Shown one piece after another: positions 17,488-25,707 of a DNA stretch of 51,344 bases; the first letter of the stretch is position 1, and each line of letters opens with the position of its first letter. Both the position numbers and the translations under genes were made by a program. Where the stretch lies: contig CAYTTY010000028.1 in assembly GCA_964440935.1 (NCBI GenBank), forward strand, positions 1 to 51,344, given 5' to 3'. The notes beneath the pieces were generated by a model. It ran no database searches, was not told the origin of the DNA, and saw only the letters and a program-made list of their open reading frames with translations. The DNA is from WJJR01 sp964440935. GTDB lineage: Bacteria > Zixibacteria > MSB-5A5 > WJJR01.

Positions 17488-18381
17488 ATGGAAAACGCAC
17501 CGCCAACAGTGTGGGAGTTTTTGCTGAACGCCAAACATCTTGTGATGCTGGCGTTCATGCTCGTGGGCCTGGTCCTCCTATTTATCCGCGGCGTCAACCG
17601 GTGGGTGCGGATTGGTGTTTTGGGAGGAGCGTTTGTTCTTTACGGGCTGGACTTTGTGTTTCTCTTGCATCCCAGTCCGGTCTGCGCCACCACCAATCTC
17701 TTCATGTTCAATATCACCATGGGCAAGGTCTTTCCGGCGTTTCTGGCGCTCTTCCTGGTGATGATGGTGCCGAGTCTGTTGGGACGGAAACTCTTCTGCG
17801 GCTGGGTGTGTCCGTTGGGCGCGGTACAGGACTTGATCAACAAGATTCCGTTTCGCAGGCGGTGGAAGCAGTTCAACTTCCCGGTGTTTAATGGAATTCG
17901 ATTTGCCCTGATCGGATTGTTCATTCTCACATTTTTCGCCGTACGCCGGCATGTGTCGTGGCTGGGTGAGTCGGTGGAAGCCGACTTGTCCAATCAGACG
18001 TGGACGGCGTATCAGGCGTACAGCGTCTACGAACCGATCAACTTCTTTGAATTGCTGCACTGGAACATCGACTGGATCTGGATCGTGATGATGGGACTGC
18101 TGGTGGTTGCCAGCCTGATGTTGTACCGACCGTTCTGTTACGCAATCTGTCCCATTGGCGCATTGACCTGGCTGCTCGAACGTGTTGCTCCGGCCCGGGT
18201 GCGCGTCAATGCCGAGAAGTGCAACAGTTGCGGAGTCTGTGCGATCAAGAGTCCGTGTCCCACAATTCAGCCGCTATTTGAAGGGAAACGTTCGAACCTG
18301 CCTGACTGCACCTCTTGTGGTGAGTGCCTCAACACCTGCCCGAAAGATGCGATTCATTTTGGTGTGCGGGAGAGGGTTTAA
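17488..18381 (+). CDS. NapH/CcoG-like membrane polyferredoxin
   Basis: A 297-residue integral membrane iron-sulfur protein with about five transmembrane helices. It has two CX3CP motifs at helix ends (CGWVCPLGAVQ and CYAICPIGAL), as in NapH/NosR-type quinol-dehydrogenase proteins. The soluble C-terminus has two clusters (CNSCGVCAIKSPCP and CTSCGECLNTCP). Such proteins pass electrons between quinones and periplasmic or cytoplasmic carriers. ATG 17488 has AGGAG 10 bases upstream. No nitrate, nitrous oxide or oxidase genes are next to it, so its partner is unknown. It converges on pyruvate kinase with a 33-base gap and no clear terminator. Confidence 0.82.
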   Translation: MENAPPTVWEFLLNAKHLVMLAFMLVGLVLLFIRGVNRWVRIGVLGGAFVLYGLDFVFLLHPSPVCATTNLFMFNITMGKVFPAFLALFLVMMVPSLLGRKLFCGWVCPLGAVQDLINKIPFRRRWKQFNFPVFNGIRFALIGLFILTFFAVRRHVSWLGESVEADLSNQTWTAYQAYSVYEPINFFELLHWNIDWIWIVMMGLLVVASLMLYRPFCYAICPIGALTWLLERVAPARVRVNAEKCNSCGVCAIKSPCPTIQPLFEGKRSNLPDCTSCGECLNTCPKDAIHFGVRERV

Positions 18382-18414
18382 GAGCCACCCCAGCCTACCA
18401 AACCGACGGCATAC

Positions 18415-19872
18415 CTATTTTCGCACGTGGTGAATCTTAATGATGTCGGTGGCGCCGATGGTTGGGGCCTGGCCGGCGAGGACGATGACGCGGTCGCCCT
18501 TGCGCGCACACTTGCGGTCACGCGCGACCTGTTCGCCCGCGGTGACCATTTCATCGGTCGTCTTGACCATCGCTACACGAAGCGGACGGATGCCCCATTG
18601 GCCGGAGAGCAGGCGTAAGGTCTCCTGGTGAGGAGAGAAGGCGAGCACCGGCTTTTCCGGACGTGATTTGGAAACCAGCTGCGCGGTGCGTCCTGATTGG
18701 GTAAACACCCACAACGCGCTGGCATCCGATTCGCGGAGGAGTACCAGCGCGGCGTCGACCATGGCCCGCTCGGCGGTTTGCGCGCTGCGAGTTTTGCGTG
18801 TTGTCAGGTCAGGTTGGCGTACGGGATGCAAGTCTTGTACCGGAAGGTCAAGCCATGCGGTTTCTTCGGACTGGCGGCAAATGGCCGTCATGATGCTGAC
18901 CGCACGGTCGGGATACTTGCCGATCGCCGTTTCACCGGACAGCATCAAACAGTCCGCGCCGTCATACACGGCGTTGGCGATGTCGGAGGCTTCGGCGCGA
19001 GTGGGTGTTGCACTGTCGATCATCGTCTCGAGCATTTGTGTGGCGACGATCACCCAGCGGTCGGCGGCTGCGCATTTCTGGATCAATATTTTCTGTGCGG
19101 CGGGAACGCGTTCGACTGATAGCTCCACACCCAGGTCGCCGCGTGCCACCATGATGCCATCGGCCACGTCGATGATGTTATCGATATCGTCGAGCGCCTG
19201 CGGTTTTTCGATTTTGGCAACCACCGGTTTGCTGGCTTTGTGGCGCTTGAGCGCGCTCTTGACTGCTTTCACATCTTTGGCTGTACGCACAAATGAGAGC
19301 GCCACGAAGTCGGCATGATGTTTCAGTGCAAACGCCAAGTCGGCTTTGTCTTTCCTGGTGAAGGCGGGGACAGACAACGCGCGACCGGGGACATTGAGTC
19401 CCTTGCGTGATGTCAAATAACCGCCGCGCGTGACTCTGGTAATTAATGCGGTTTTGTCGACGCCGGTGACTGTGAGTGCGATCGACCCGTCGGCAAGTAA
19501 AATCGTATCGCCACGCTCGAGCTCACGGGCAAGACTGGGAAAATCGAGTGGGAGCCAGATTTCGGGCGCCGATGATTTGCGTCCGCCAACGCGTACGCTT
19601 TGGCCCTTCTTCAAATTCACACCATCCGGTCCGAGTTCACCGATCCGTAGCTTCGGTCCCTGCAGATCGACCAGCACGCCGACCGGCACGTTCAGCACCC
19701 GTGCTGCCTCGGCGAGCCGACGCATCTGCCGCGCATGCTCATCGTGCGACCCGTGAGACATGTTAATGCGCGCCATGTTCATACCGGCACGAATCAGGCG
19801 CTCAAGCATGGCCGTCTTGTCGGTGGCGGGGCCGAGGGTACAGAGGATTTTCGTGCGTTTGGATTGGATCAT
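18415..19872 (-). CDS. pyk: Pyruvate kinase
   Basis: A 485-residue glycolytic enzyme that makes pyruvate and ATP from phosphoenolpyruvate and ADP. Diagnostic segments are RTKILCTLGPA, MARINMSHGSHDEH, the active-site KIEKPQALDDID and MVARGDLGVEL, and ATQMLETMIDSATPTRAEASDIANAVYDGADC. The C-terminal allosteric domain is present (SALWVFTQSGRTAQLVSKSRPEKPVLAFS). Full length for the family. It is monocistronic. Confidence 0.97.
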   Translation of the reverse strand: MIQSKRTKILCTLGPATDKTAMLERLIRAGMNMARINMSHGSHDEHARQMRRLAEAARVLNVPVGVLVDLQGPKLRIGELGPDGVNLKKGQSVRVGGRKSSAPEIWLPLDFPSLARELERGDTILLADGSIALTVTGVDKTALITRVTRGGYLTSRKGLNVPGRALSVPAFTRKDKADLAFALKHHADFVALSFVRTAKDVKAVKSALKRHKASKPVVAKIEKPQALDDIDNIIDVADGIMVARGDLGVELSVERVPAAQKILIQKCAAADRWVIVATQMLETMIDSATPTRAEASDIANAVYDGADCLMLSGETAIGKYPDRAVSIMTAICRQSEETAWLDLPVQDLHPVRQPDLTTRKTRSAQTAERAMVDAALVLLRESDASALWVFTQSGRTAQLVSKSRPEKPVLAFSPHQETLRLLSGQWGIRPLRVAMVKTTDEMVTAGEQVARDRKCARKGDRVIVLAGQAPTIGATDIIKIHHVRK

Positions 19873-19945
19873 GGGAAGAAGATGGGGCTATCCATTGATA
19901 GATATCAAGATCCACGTTGCTCTCAGGGGAGATTCTTGAAGTGGC

Positions 19946-19963
19946 GAATTCTCTGCAGAATTC
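19946..19963. promoter_or_regulatory. Palindrome upstream of the restriction gene
   Basis: GAATTCT-CTGC-AGAATTC is a perfect seven-base inverted repeat about 60 bases before the endonuclease start. Nearby at 19994-20004 is a second, shorter one (AGAACGATTCT). These could be operators controlling the restriction-modification pair. No controller (C protein) gene is visible. The stretch is more AT-rich than its surroundings. Confidence 0.35.
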
Positions 19964-20019
19964 TGTGAAAGATGATTGCCTTTCTGGTATGTCCAGAACG
20001 ATTCTGTTATTATATCGAT

Positions 20020-20745
20020 ATGGAGGCCAAGCGTATCAAGGAGATGACCAAACTCGCGGTATCCCACTACTGGTCCACCAGGGCCTCTCAGCGAGACAGG
20101 CAGCGTCAGCACGGACGTACAGATGCTGGGCTTCGTGGTGCGGTGACGGGTGGTGCACAAATGGATGGCTTCGGAATGCTCTTCACAGAATTGGTCTTGG
20201 AGCAGGATTTGCCACCCGAATGTGTGCTCACTAAGACTCGACTTGAGCTCCCTGGTTTCTTTCGTCCTACCAAGGAGTGGGACTTCCTCATTGTGAAAAA
20301 TGGTACACTCGTTGCTGCGATCGAGGCAAAGTCTCAGGTTGGTCCTTCCTTCGGAAACAACTTCAACAACCGTACAGAAGAAGCCATGGGAACTGCATTG
20401 GACATTTGGACAGCATTCCGAGAGGGTGCGTTCCAAAACAGCCCCCCGCCCTTTGTTGGTTACCTGTTCATGCTGGAGGATTGTTCATCATCGCGCAATT
20501 CGGTCCGTGTGCGCGAGCCACATTTTCCAGTGTTTGAGGAGTTTAAAGGTTCATCGTACATGAAGCGGTACGAATTGTTCTATCGGAAGCTCGTTTTGGA
20601 GCGGCACTACTCTGCAACGTCGTTTATCACATCGAAACCGGATACTGGATTGACCGGAGTTTATACTACGCCTGCCGAGGACTTATCAATTACACGGTTT
20701 TGTAAGTCACTCTCGGCGCATATAGGAGCTGTAGCGGAGAGATGA
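20020..20745 (+). CDS. XhoI/PaeR7I-like type II restriction endonuclease
   Basis: The 241-residue product closely matches my memory of the XhoI/PaeR7I family, which cuts CTCGAG. Shared segments are MDGF near the N-terminus, LPGFFRPTKEWDFLIV, the catalytic core AAIEAKSQVGPSFGNNFNNR (the E-x-K motif), PHFPVFEEFKGSSYMKRYE and FYRKLVLE. I chose ATG 20020 because EAKRIKEMTKLAVSHYW aligns with the XhoI N-terminus. An upstream ATG at 19972 would add 16 residues. No ribosome binding site is seen before either, so leaderless translation is possible. Its stop overlaps the methyltransferase start (ATGA). Confidence 0.88.
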   Translation: MEAKRIKEMTKLAVSHYWSTRASQRDRQRQHGRTDAGLRGAVTGGAQMDGFGMLFTELVLEQDLPPECVLTKTRLELPGFFRPTKEWDFLIVKNGTLVAAIEAKSQVGPSFGNNFNNRTEEAMGTALDIWTAFREGAFQNSPPPFVGYLFMLEDCSSSRNSVRVREPHFPVFEEFKGSSYMKRYELFYRKLVLERHYSATSFITSKPDTGLTGVYTTPAEDLSITRFCKSLSAHIGAVAER

Positions 20746-21644
20746 GAACAACTACTCACCGATTGATACTCGGAGATGCACGTGACCTATCCTTTCTGCC
20801 GGATGAGTCGGTCCACTTAGTGGTGACTTCGCCACCCTACTGGAATCTCAAACGATACAATGAGAATCCAGATCAATTAGGGCATGTCGAGGATTATGAA
20901 CAATTCCTCGAAGCGCTCAATACAGTCTGGAAACACTGCTACAGACTGCTCGTGCCTGGAGGACGATTGGTTTGTGTAGTAGGCGATGTATGCGTATCAA
21001 GACGCCGCTTCGGTAGGCATCTTGTATTCCCTCTCCATGCGGATATCTGTGTCCTATGCCGACGAATGGGATTTGACAATCTTAATCCGATTATCTGGCA
21101 CAAGATCGCAAATGCGTCATACGAAGTAACAAATGGCTCTAAGTTTCTAGGTAAGCCTTATGAGCCAAACGCGATTGTGAAGAACGATATTGAGTTCATC
21201 CTGATGCAGAGAAAGCCCGGAGGATATCGTCAGCCAACTGCTTTGCAGCGCAAAATGAGCATGATTGAAAAAGACAAGTTCGACTCCTGGTTCCAACAAA
21301 TATGGCAATTGTCTGGGGCATCGCTTAAAGCCCATCCTGCTCCCTTTCCGCTTGAGCTTGCCAATAGGCTCGTTAGAATGTTCTCCTTTGTCGACGACGT
21401 TGTGCTTGATCCATTTTGTGGTTCCGGCACGACGATGTTGGCTGCAATGAAGAGTAATAGAAACAGTATTGGAGTAGAAATCGATGAAGGATACTGCAGG
21501 ACATCTGCTCGACGACTAGAGGCGGAGAACAGGGATCTTTTTGGGAATGCGGAACTGATATTCGAGAAAATCGATGGAGATTCAAGGCAGACAACCAAAG
21601 CGCAATTTGATCAGGATTTGAAATCAACGATAAGAGCCGGGTAG
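20742..21644 (+). CDS. Beta-class DNA methyltransferase (R-M partner)
   Basis: A 300-residue DNA methyltransferase. The catalytic motif TSPPYW is near residues 29-34 and the SAM motif DPFCGSGTT near 226-234; this order defines the beta class. TSPPYW is typical of N4-cytosine enzymes, though adenine modification cannot be excluded. It overlaps the endonuclease by 4 bases, so it presumably protects the same site. The known PaeR7I modification enzyme is, as far as I recall, an adenine enzyme of another class, so this pairing is not the textbook one. Like the endonuclease it is AT-richer than flanking genes, which suggests horizontal transfer. Confidence 0.88.
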   Translation: MRTTTHRLILGDARDLSFLPDESVHLVVTSPPYWNLKRYNENPDQLGHVEDYEQFLEALNTVWKHCYRLLVPGGRLVCVVGDVCVSRRRFGRHLVFPLHADICVLCRRMGFDNLNPIIWHKIANASYEVTNGSKFLGKPYEPNAIVKNDIEFILMQRKPGGYRQPTALQRKMSMIEKDKFDSWFQQIWQLSGASLKAHPAPFPLELANRLVRMFSFVDDVVLDPFCGSGTTMLAAMKSNRNSIGVEIDEGYCRTSARRLEAENRDLFGNAELIFEKIDGDSRQTTKAQFDQDLKSTIRAG

Positions 21645-21706
21645 CAGTGAGAGCAGACTTTTGGCATTGATGTGCTAACTTGGTCGTAGTCGGTGGATTG
21701 GTGACA

Positions 21707-22358
21707 ATGGCAGACTCAATCGGAGTGATCGGATCCGGCGCTGTCGGTGAAGCACTAGCGAATGGCTTCTTGAAGCACGGATACGCCGTTATGCGCGGAT
21801 CGCGCGATCCGCACAAGCTGGCCGATTGGTTGAAATCAGCGAGCGGGAAAGCGGTAACCGGGACGATGGAAGAGACCCGCCAAGTTCGGTACCATCGTTG
21901 TGCTTGCCGTGAAGAGCACGGCTGCGGAATCGGCGGTTGATTTGTGTGGGGCGGAGAATCTGAACGGTAAGCCGGTCATCGATACGACCAATCCGATTGC
22001 CGATCTGCCGCCAGAGAACGGTGTGCTGCAATACTTCGGGAACATCAATGAATCGCTGATGGAGGTGTTGCAGAAACGCGTTCCCGAGGCGCATTTCGTC
22101 AAGGCGTTTTCCTGCGTGGGGAGTGCGTTGATGGTGAATCCCGATTTCGGTGTCACCAAGCCGACGATGTTCATTTGCGGCAACGATGACTGGGCGAAAA
22201 AGACCGTGACCGGTATCATCACCACGTTCGATTGGGGAACCGCCGACATGGGCGGAGCCGAGGCCGCCCGAGCGATTGAGCCATTGGCGATCCTCTGGTG
22301 CATTCCGGGATTCCGGCAGAACCGCTGGGACCACGCATTTAAGATGCTCATGCAGTGA
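21707..22358 (+). pseudogene. F420/NADP-type oxidoreductase, frameshifted
   Basis: The N-terminal part, from ATG 21707, has the Rossmann motif GVIGSGAVGEALANGF and RGSRDPHKL. The rest continues in another frame: LAVKSTAAESAV, KPVIDTTNPIADLPP, EAHFVKAFSCVGSALMVNP and MFICGNDD to the stop at 22358. The join is at 21876-21878, where GAGACCCGCCAAG would read E-T-A-K if one C of the CCC were absent. All flanking sequence is otherwise conserved-looking. It is thus either a recent single-base insertion or an assembly error. Intact members reduce NADP or a flavin-type cofactor; the substrate is not deducible. Confidence 0.85.
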
Positions 22359-22463
22359 GGGCGCCTGTCCGTAGTCGGTCGTCTAACAAGACGTTACGAG
22401 AGGATCGCACACGCGACCCACACATCTATTGACATCGGCGCCTCGATCAAGCTGTTTTCTATC

Positions 22464-22485
22464 TTAGTTAGTGAGGATTAACTAA
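22464..22485. promoter_or_regulatory. Operator-like inverted repeat over the tetR start
   Basis: TTAGTTA (22464-22470) and TAACTAA (22479-22485) are perfect inverted repeats separated by GTGAGGAT, which contains the ribosome binding site. The right arm reaches the first base of the ATG. This fits autoregulation by the TetR-family protein. A TTGACA lies at 22429-22434 without a well-spaced -10. Confidence 0.55.
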
Positions 22486-23120
22486 TGACTTTGAAGAACG
22501 CTAATCGCACTCGTGTTTCGGCTGTCGAGCGTCGTGCGCAAATCGTCGATCAGGCCACACATCTGTTTTCGCGCCATGGTTTTGGCGGGGTGACGATGGC
22601 GATGTTGGCGAAAGAGTGCGGCGTGACCGAGCCGGCGCTCTATCGGCACTTTGCGTCCAAGGATGCGCTGTACGAAGCAGTGCTGTCATCACTGAAAGGT
22701 CGGTTGAATATCGACGAGGCGCTGGCCCGGTTTGACCAACTGAATGTGATCGAAGAGTTGCTGTTCGGTCTTGCCACATTCATTGTCAACACTTACGGCA
22801 CCAATACAGAGTTGTCGCGACTGCTGTTGTTGTCGGCGCTGGAAGGTCATCCGCTGGCCAAACGTGCGTTCGATGATCTGCGCACACCCTACGTCAAGTT
22901 CCTCGCACGCAAACTGGCGGCACTCAAGCGCCAGAGGCGTATTCGCGATATTCATCCCGAAATTACGGCACGGTGCTTCGTTGGCATGGTGATGGACTGC
23001 TCGCTCAGTTTGCATCTCTGGGGCAAATTGCAGGGAAAGAAATATGACCCGAAGGATGTGATCCGCAACAATGTGCCGATTTATGTGCGGGGGTTGACGG
23101 TTGGTCCGGGAGCGGAGTAG
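22485..23120 (+). CDS. TetR-family transcriptional regulator
   Basis: A 211-residue regulator. The N-terminal helix-turn-helix is typical (RRAQIVDQATHLFSRHGFGGVTMAMLAKECGV, then ALYRHFASKDALYEAV). The C-terminal ligand domain (residues 75-200) is not specific to a known inducer class. GAGG is 8 bases before the ATG. Its likely operator overlaps its own start. No target gene is adjacent: downstream is a repeat-filled gap, upstream the broken oxidoreductase. Confidence 0.92.
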   Translation: MTLKNANRTRVSAVERRAQIVDQATHLFSRHGFGGVTMAMLAKECGVTEPALYRHFASKDALYEAVLSSLKGRLNIDEALARFDQLNVIEELLFGLATFIVNTYGTNTELSRLLLLSALEGHPLAKRAFDDLRTPYVKFLARKLAALKRQRRIRDIHPEITARCFVGMVMDCSLSLHLWGKLQGKKYDPKDVIRNNVPIYVRGLTVGPGAE

Positions 23121-23237
23121 TTCGGATAGAACCCACCATGCAGTAACAACAATGCCACGTTTTACGCACCCAGCCGGGGCTCAGTGCTCCGCTGTTACTC
23201 CTGTTGACGCACCGAGTGCGGGTGCCACGGAGCTTGG

Positions 23238-23545
23238 GGTGTGTTGACAAACTCACATCTATGTCGCGTAGATGCGGCTCTTAGCCGCACCGGCCCGGCT
23301 CTAGCAATTGTCAGAAGAACTGTCCGATTCCAGCGTGCCGTCATGCGCCCACGCGTGACGGCTATTACCCGTACCGACAAGGCGTCACCCGAGGGCGGGT
23401 AACGCCACATATGACCGCCGTGTTCGCTTCAAACGGACAATACGTCTGACAATCGCTCTAAGAGCCGCGCCTACGCGGGGTTACAATTGTCCTATTCAGT
23501 TACATCATCTGTGCGCGAATGAACGCACCCCTTTTTCAACACGCC
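23238..23545. repeat. Family M2 copy b, interrupted by an M1 element
   Basis: The M2 ends are GGTGTGTTGACAAA (23238-23251) and TTTTTCAACACGCC (23532-23545). Its interior once formed a hairpin of the kind intact at 43709-43760, but M1 copy C (23300-23460) lies in the second arm at the TA of CGGC-TA-AGAGCC. The 700 bases from 23121 to 23820 contain no gene. Confidence 0.6.
23300..23460. repeat. Family M1 copy C
   Basis: A 161-base element with ends TCTAGCAATTGTCAGAA and GTCTGACAATCGCTCTA. The core from about 23335 (GTGCCGTCATGCGCCC) to 23413 (CGCCACATATGA) is nearly identical to copies D and G. The core contains paired arms CCGTCA/TGACGG and GTCACCC/GGGTAAC. The TA at the right end abuts AGAGCC of the interrupted hairpin. 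Confidence 0.7.
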
Positions 23546-23590
23546 CCTTGGTCCGTGTTGACAAAGGTGTGTCATTGCAGTCTCCATGCT

Positions 23591-23664
23591 TTCGGGGCGT
23601 ATTGAATACGCCCCTTGCGCGTAACTGATACGGTGACAAAGCGTACTCAGTACGCCCCTACGCA
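23591..23664. repeat. Family M3 copy
   Basis: Words GGGGCGTATT-GAATACGCCCC and GCGTACTCAGTACGCCCCTACGC recur here, as at 256-355 and 34239-34353. They give local hairpins. No coding capacity. Confidence 0.45.
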
Positions 23665-23820
23665 TGGCCGTCCTGTCATTGCCACTGACCATACCTCATC
23701 AAGTGCGGCACAAGAGGTACGGTGGCACACTGCGTAGCAGGGTGGATTGAGTTCTTGATGCTGTAAAATGAATCACATGCTTTGCGCACTGAGCTCGGGC
23801 TCGGCGATCCGTGGAGTTGG

Positions 23821-24357
23821 CTACACAAACGATTGGTCGAAGATGGCCTGGCAGTCGGGGCAGAGACCCGGGCCTTTGAGATCGATCTCTTCGACGTAAG
23901 TGGAACCGTTCATGGCGCAGCGGGGGAGAGGGCAGTGACGCAAGCCGGCGGTATGGCCAAGCTCATGCACGGCTTCCACCAGTAGGCGTCGTGATAACAA
24001 GTCAGGATTGGGGTCTAAGCCGTACAATTCAGGTCGCAACCGATGTGTCGAGACCACGGCAGTGGGACCATTCAATTGTGCTTCCCCGAAGACGTACGTT
24101 AACACCGGCGCAAACAAGTCCGAATCGGTGACGCCGAGCAGACGGGACTTTTCGGGGATGGGTCGTTCAAACAGCTTGCTGAGAATCTGAGATGAATTGT
24201 ACTGGTTTCGCAACGGATCATGAGCGGACTTGGGATCGAGCTTCCAGGGTAACACCACCGTTATCTGTGATACAGTAGCGGTCAAGTCGACAGCCAGACG
24301 TTCCAACAGCGTTGTGTCGGTCGGTCCCACCCCCACGACGTGGATTCTGGCATCCAT
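23821..24357 (-). CDS. amzA: Archaemetzincin-like metalloprotease
   Basis: A 178-residue predicted zinc protease. The active-site motif HELGHTAGLRHC is at 131-142 (three His ligands, catalytic Glu 132). The further cysteines C147, C166 and C169 match the second zinc site that distinguishes archaemetzincins, with CAMN supplying the Met-turn. There is no signal peptide, so it is cytoplasmic. It begins 3 bases after the response regulator stop and is the last gene of a seven-gene run, so it is probably controlled with the electron-transfer genes. Its substrate is unknown. Confidence 0.9.
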   Translation of the reverse strand: MDARIHVVGVGPTDTTLLERLAVDLTATVSQITVVLPWKLDPKSAHDPLRNQYNSSQILSKLFERPIPEKSRLLGVTDSDLFAPVLTYVFGEAQLNGPTAVVSTHRLRPELYGLDPNPDLLSRRLLVEAVHELGHTAGLRHCPLPRCAMNGSTYVEEIDLKGPGLCPDCQAIFDQSFV

Positions 24358-24360
24358 TAC

Positions 24361-25707
24361 TCAGCGGGCGAGGTTGTACTTCTTGATCTTATTGTAGAGC
24401 GTGGCCCGGTCAATCCCGAGTGTCTGAGCCGCCTTGGTTACGTTGCCATCGGACATTTGCAACACGCGTTGAATGTGCCGTTTTTCCAATGCTTCGAGGC
24501 TCATTTCATCGGTCGGTGAGCCGTTCGGTGTCTGTCCACCAATGGGGAGATCGTCCAAGGTGACTTGCGGCGGTTTGCCGACGACCACGGCGCGCTCGAT
24601 GGCGTTTTCCAATTCGCGCACATTTCCCGGCCAGTTGTATTCACGCATCGCCGCAAGGGCGTCGTCTTTGAATCCTGTGAAGTGGCGGTTCATTGATTCG
24701 GCGTAATCCTCGAGGAAATGCTGCGCCAGGATGATGACATCGTCGCCGCGGTCGCGTAACGGCGGGACATCGATGGTGAACACATTTAATCGATAATACA
24801 GATCTTCGCGGAAGTAGCCGCTTTTGACCGCCGCTTCGAGGTCGCGATTGGTGGCGGAGATCACGCGGAAATCCGATTTCACCGGAGTGTTTCCACCCAC
24901 GCGGAAGAATTCTTTGGTCTCAATAACGCGCAATAAGTCCATCTGAATCTTGGCGCCGACGTTACCGATTTCATCGAAGAACGCTGTCCCGCCATCGGCC
25001 ATTTCGAGGTGTCCCTTGCGGCGGAATTGTGCGCCGGTGAAGGCACCGCGCTCATGGCCAAACAATTCGCTTTCCAGCAACGATTCGGTGAGGCCGCCGC
25101 AGTTGATCGGGACAATGGCATGGTACTTCCGCGGTGATGCCGCGTGAATTGCCCGGGCGATCAGCTCCTTGCCGGTGCCGGATTCACCGCGAATCATCAC
25201 CGTCGTGTCGGTGGGCGCAACGGTGGCAATCAACTCGTGAATCTTCCTCATCACCGGTGAATCACCCACCAGATTCGAGAATTGACTGAGTTCGGAAACG
25301 CGTTCCTTCAACTCCACGTTTTCCTGTTCCATGTCCCGTTGCTTCACCAGTTTGCTGACGAGGTGTGAGAGATAATCGGGATCAATCGGTTTGGTGATGT
25401 AATCGTGAGCGCCGTCCTTGAGCGCCTCCACCGCCGTATCGACCGATGCGAATGCCGTGATGATGACAATGGTGGCATCGGGGCTGAATTCCCGGATCTT
25501 GCGCTGCAACTCAAGCCCCGACATGCCCGGCATTTTGATGTCGAGGAAGATGACGTCGAAGGTCCTATTACTCAGGATATCAAGCGCCGCACTGCCATTC
25601 TCGGCCACTGACACATCGTATCCTTCCTCGGTAAACCACTTGCCGAGCGAATCGCGGACAATCGCTTCATCGTCAACAACCAAAATGGAATGGGGATTGC
25701 GTTTCAT
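24361..25707 (-). CDS. NtrC-family sigma-54 response regulator
   Basis: A 448-residue three-domain activator. The receiver has the phosphoacceptor Asp 56 (FLDIKMPG) and Lys 106. The AAA+ domain has Walker A GESGTGKE (174-181) and the sigma-54 contact loop GAFTGA (221-226). A Fis-type helix-turn-helix is at the C-terminus (NVTKAAQTLGIDRATLYNKIKKY). The start overlaps the kinase stop by 4 bases, which marks the cognate pair. A sigma-54-like site at 31033-31048 ahead of the same operon is its natural candidate target. Confidence 0.96.
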   Translation of the reverse strand: MKRNPHSILVVDDEAIVRDSLGKWFTEEGYDVSVAENGSAALDILSNRTFDVIFLDIKMPGMSGLELQRKIREFSPDATIVIITAFASVDTAVEALKDGAHDYITKPIDPDYLSHLVSKLVKQRDMEQENVELKERVSELSQFSNLVGDSPVMRKIHELIATVAPTDTTVMIRGESGTGKELIARAIHAASPRKYHAIVPINCGGLTESLLESELFGHERGAFTGAQFRRKGHLEMADGGTAFFDEIGNVGAKIQMDLLRVIETKEFFRVGGNTPVKSDFRVISATNRDLEAAVKSGYFREDLYYRLNVFTIDVPPLRDRGDDVIILAQHFLEDYAESMNRHFTGFKDDALAAMREYNWPGNVRELENAIERAVVVGKPPQVTLDDLPIGGQTPNGSPTDEMSLEALEKRHIQRVLQMSDGNVTKAAQTLGIDRATLYNKIKKYNLAR

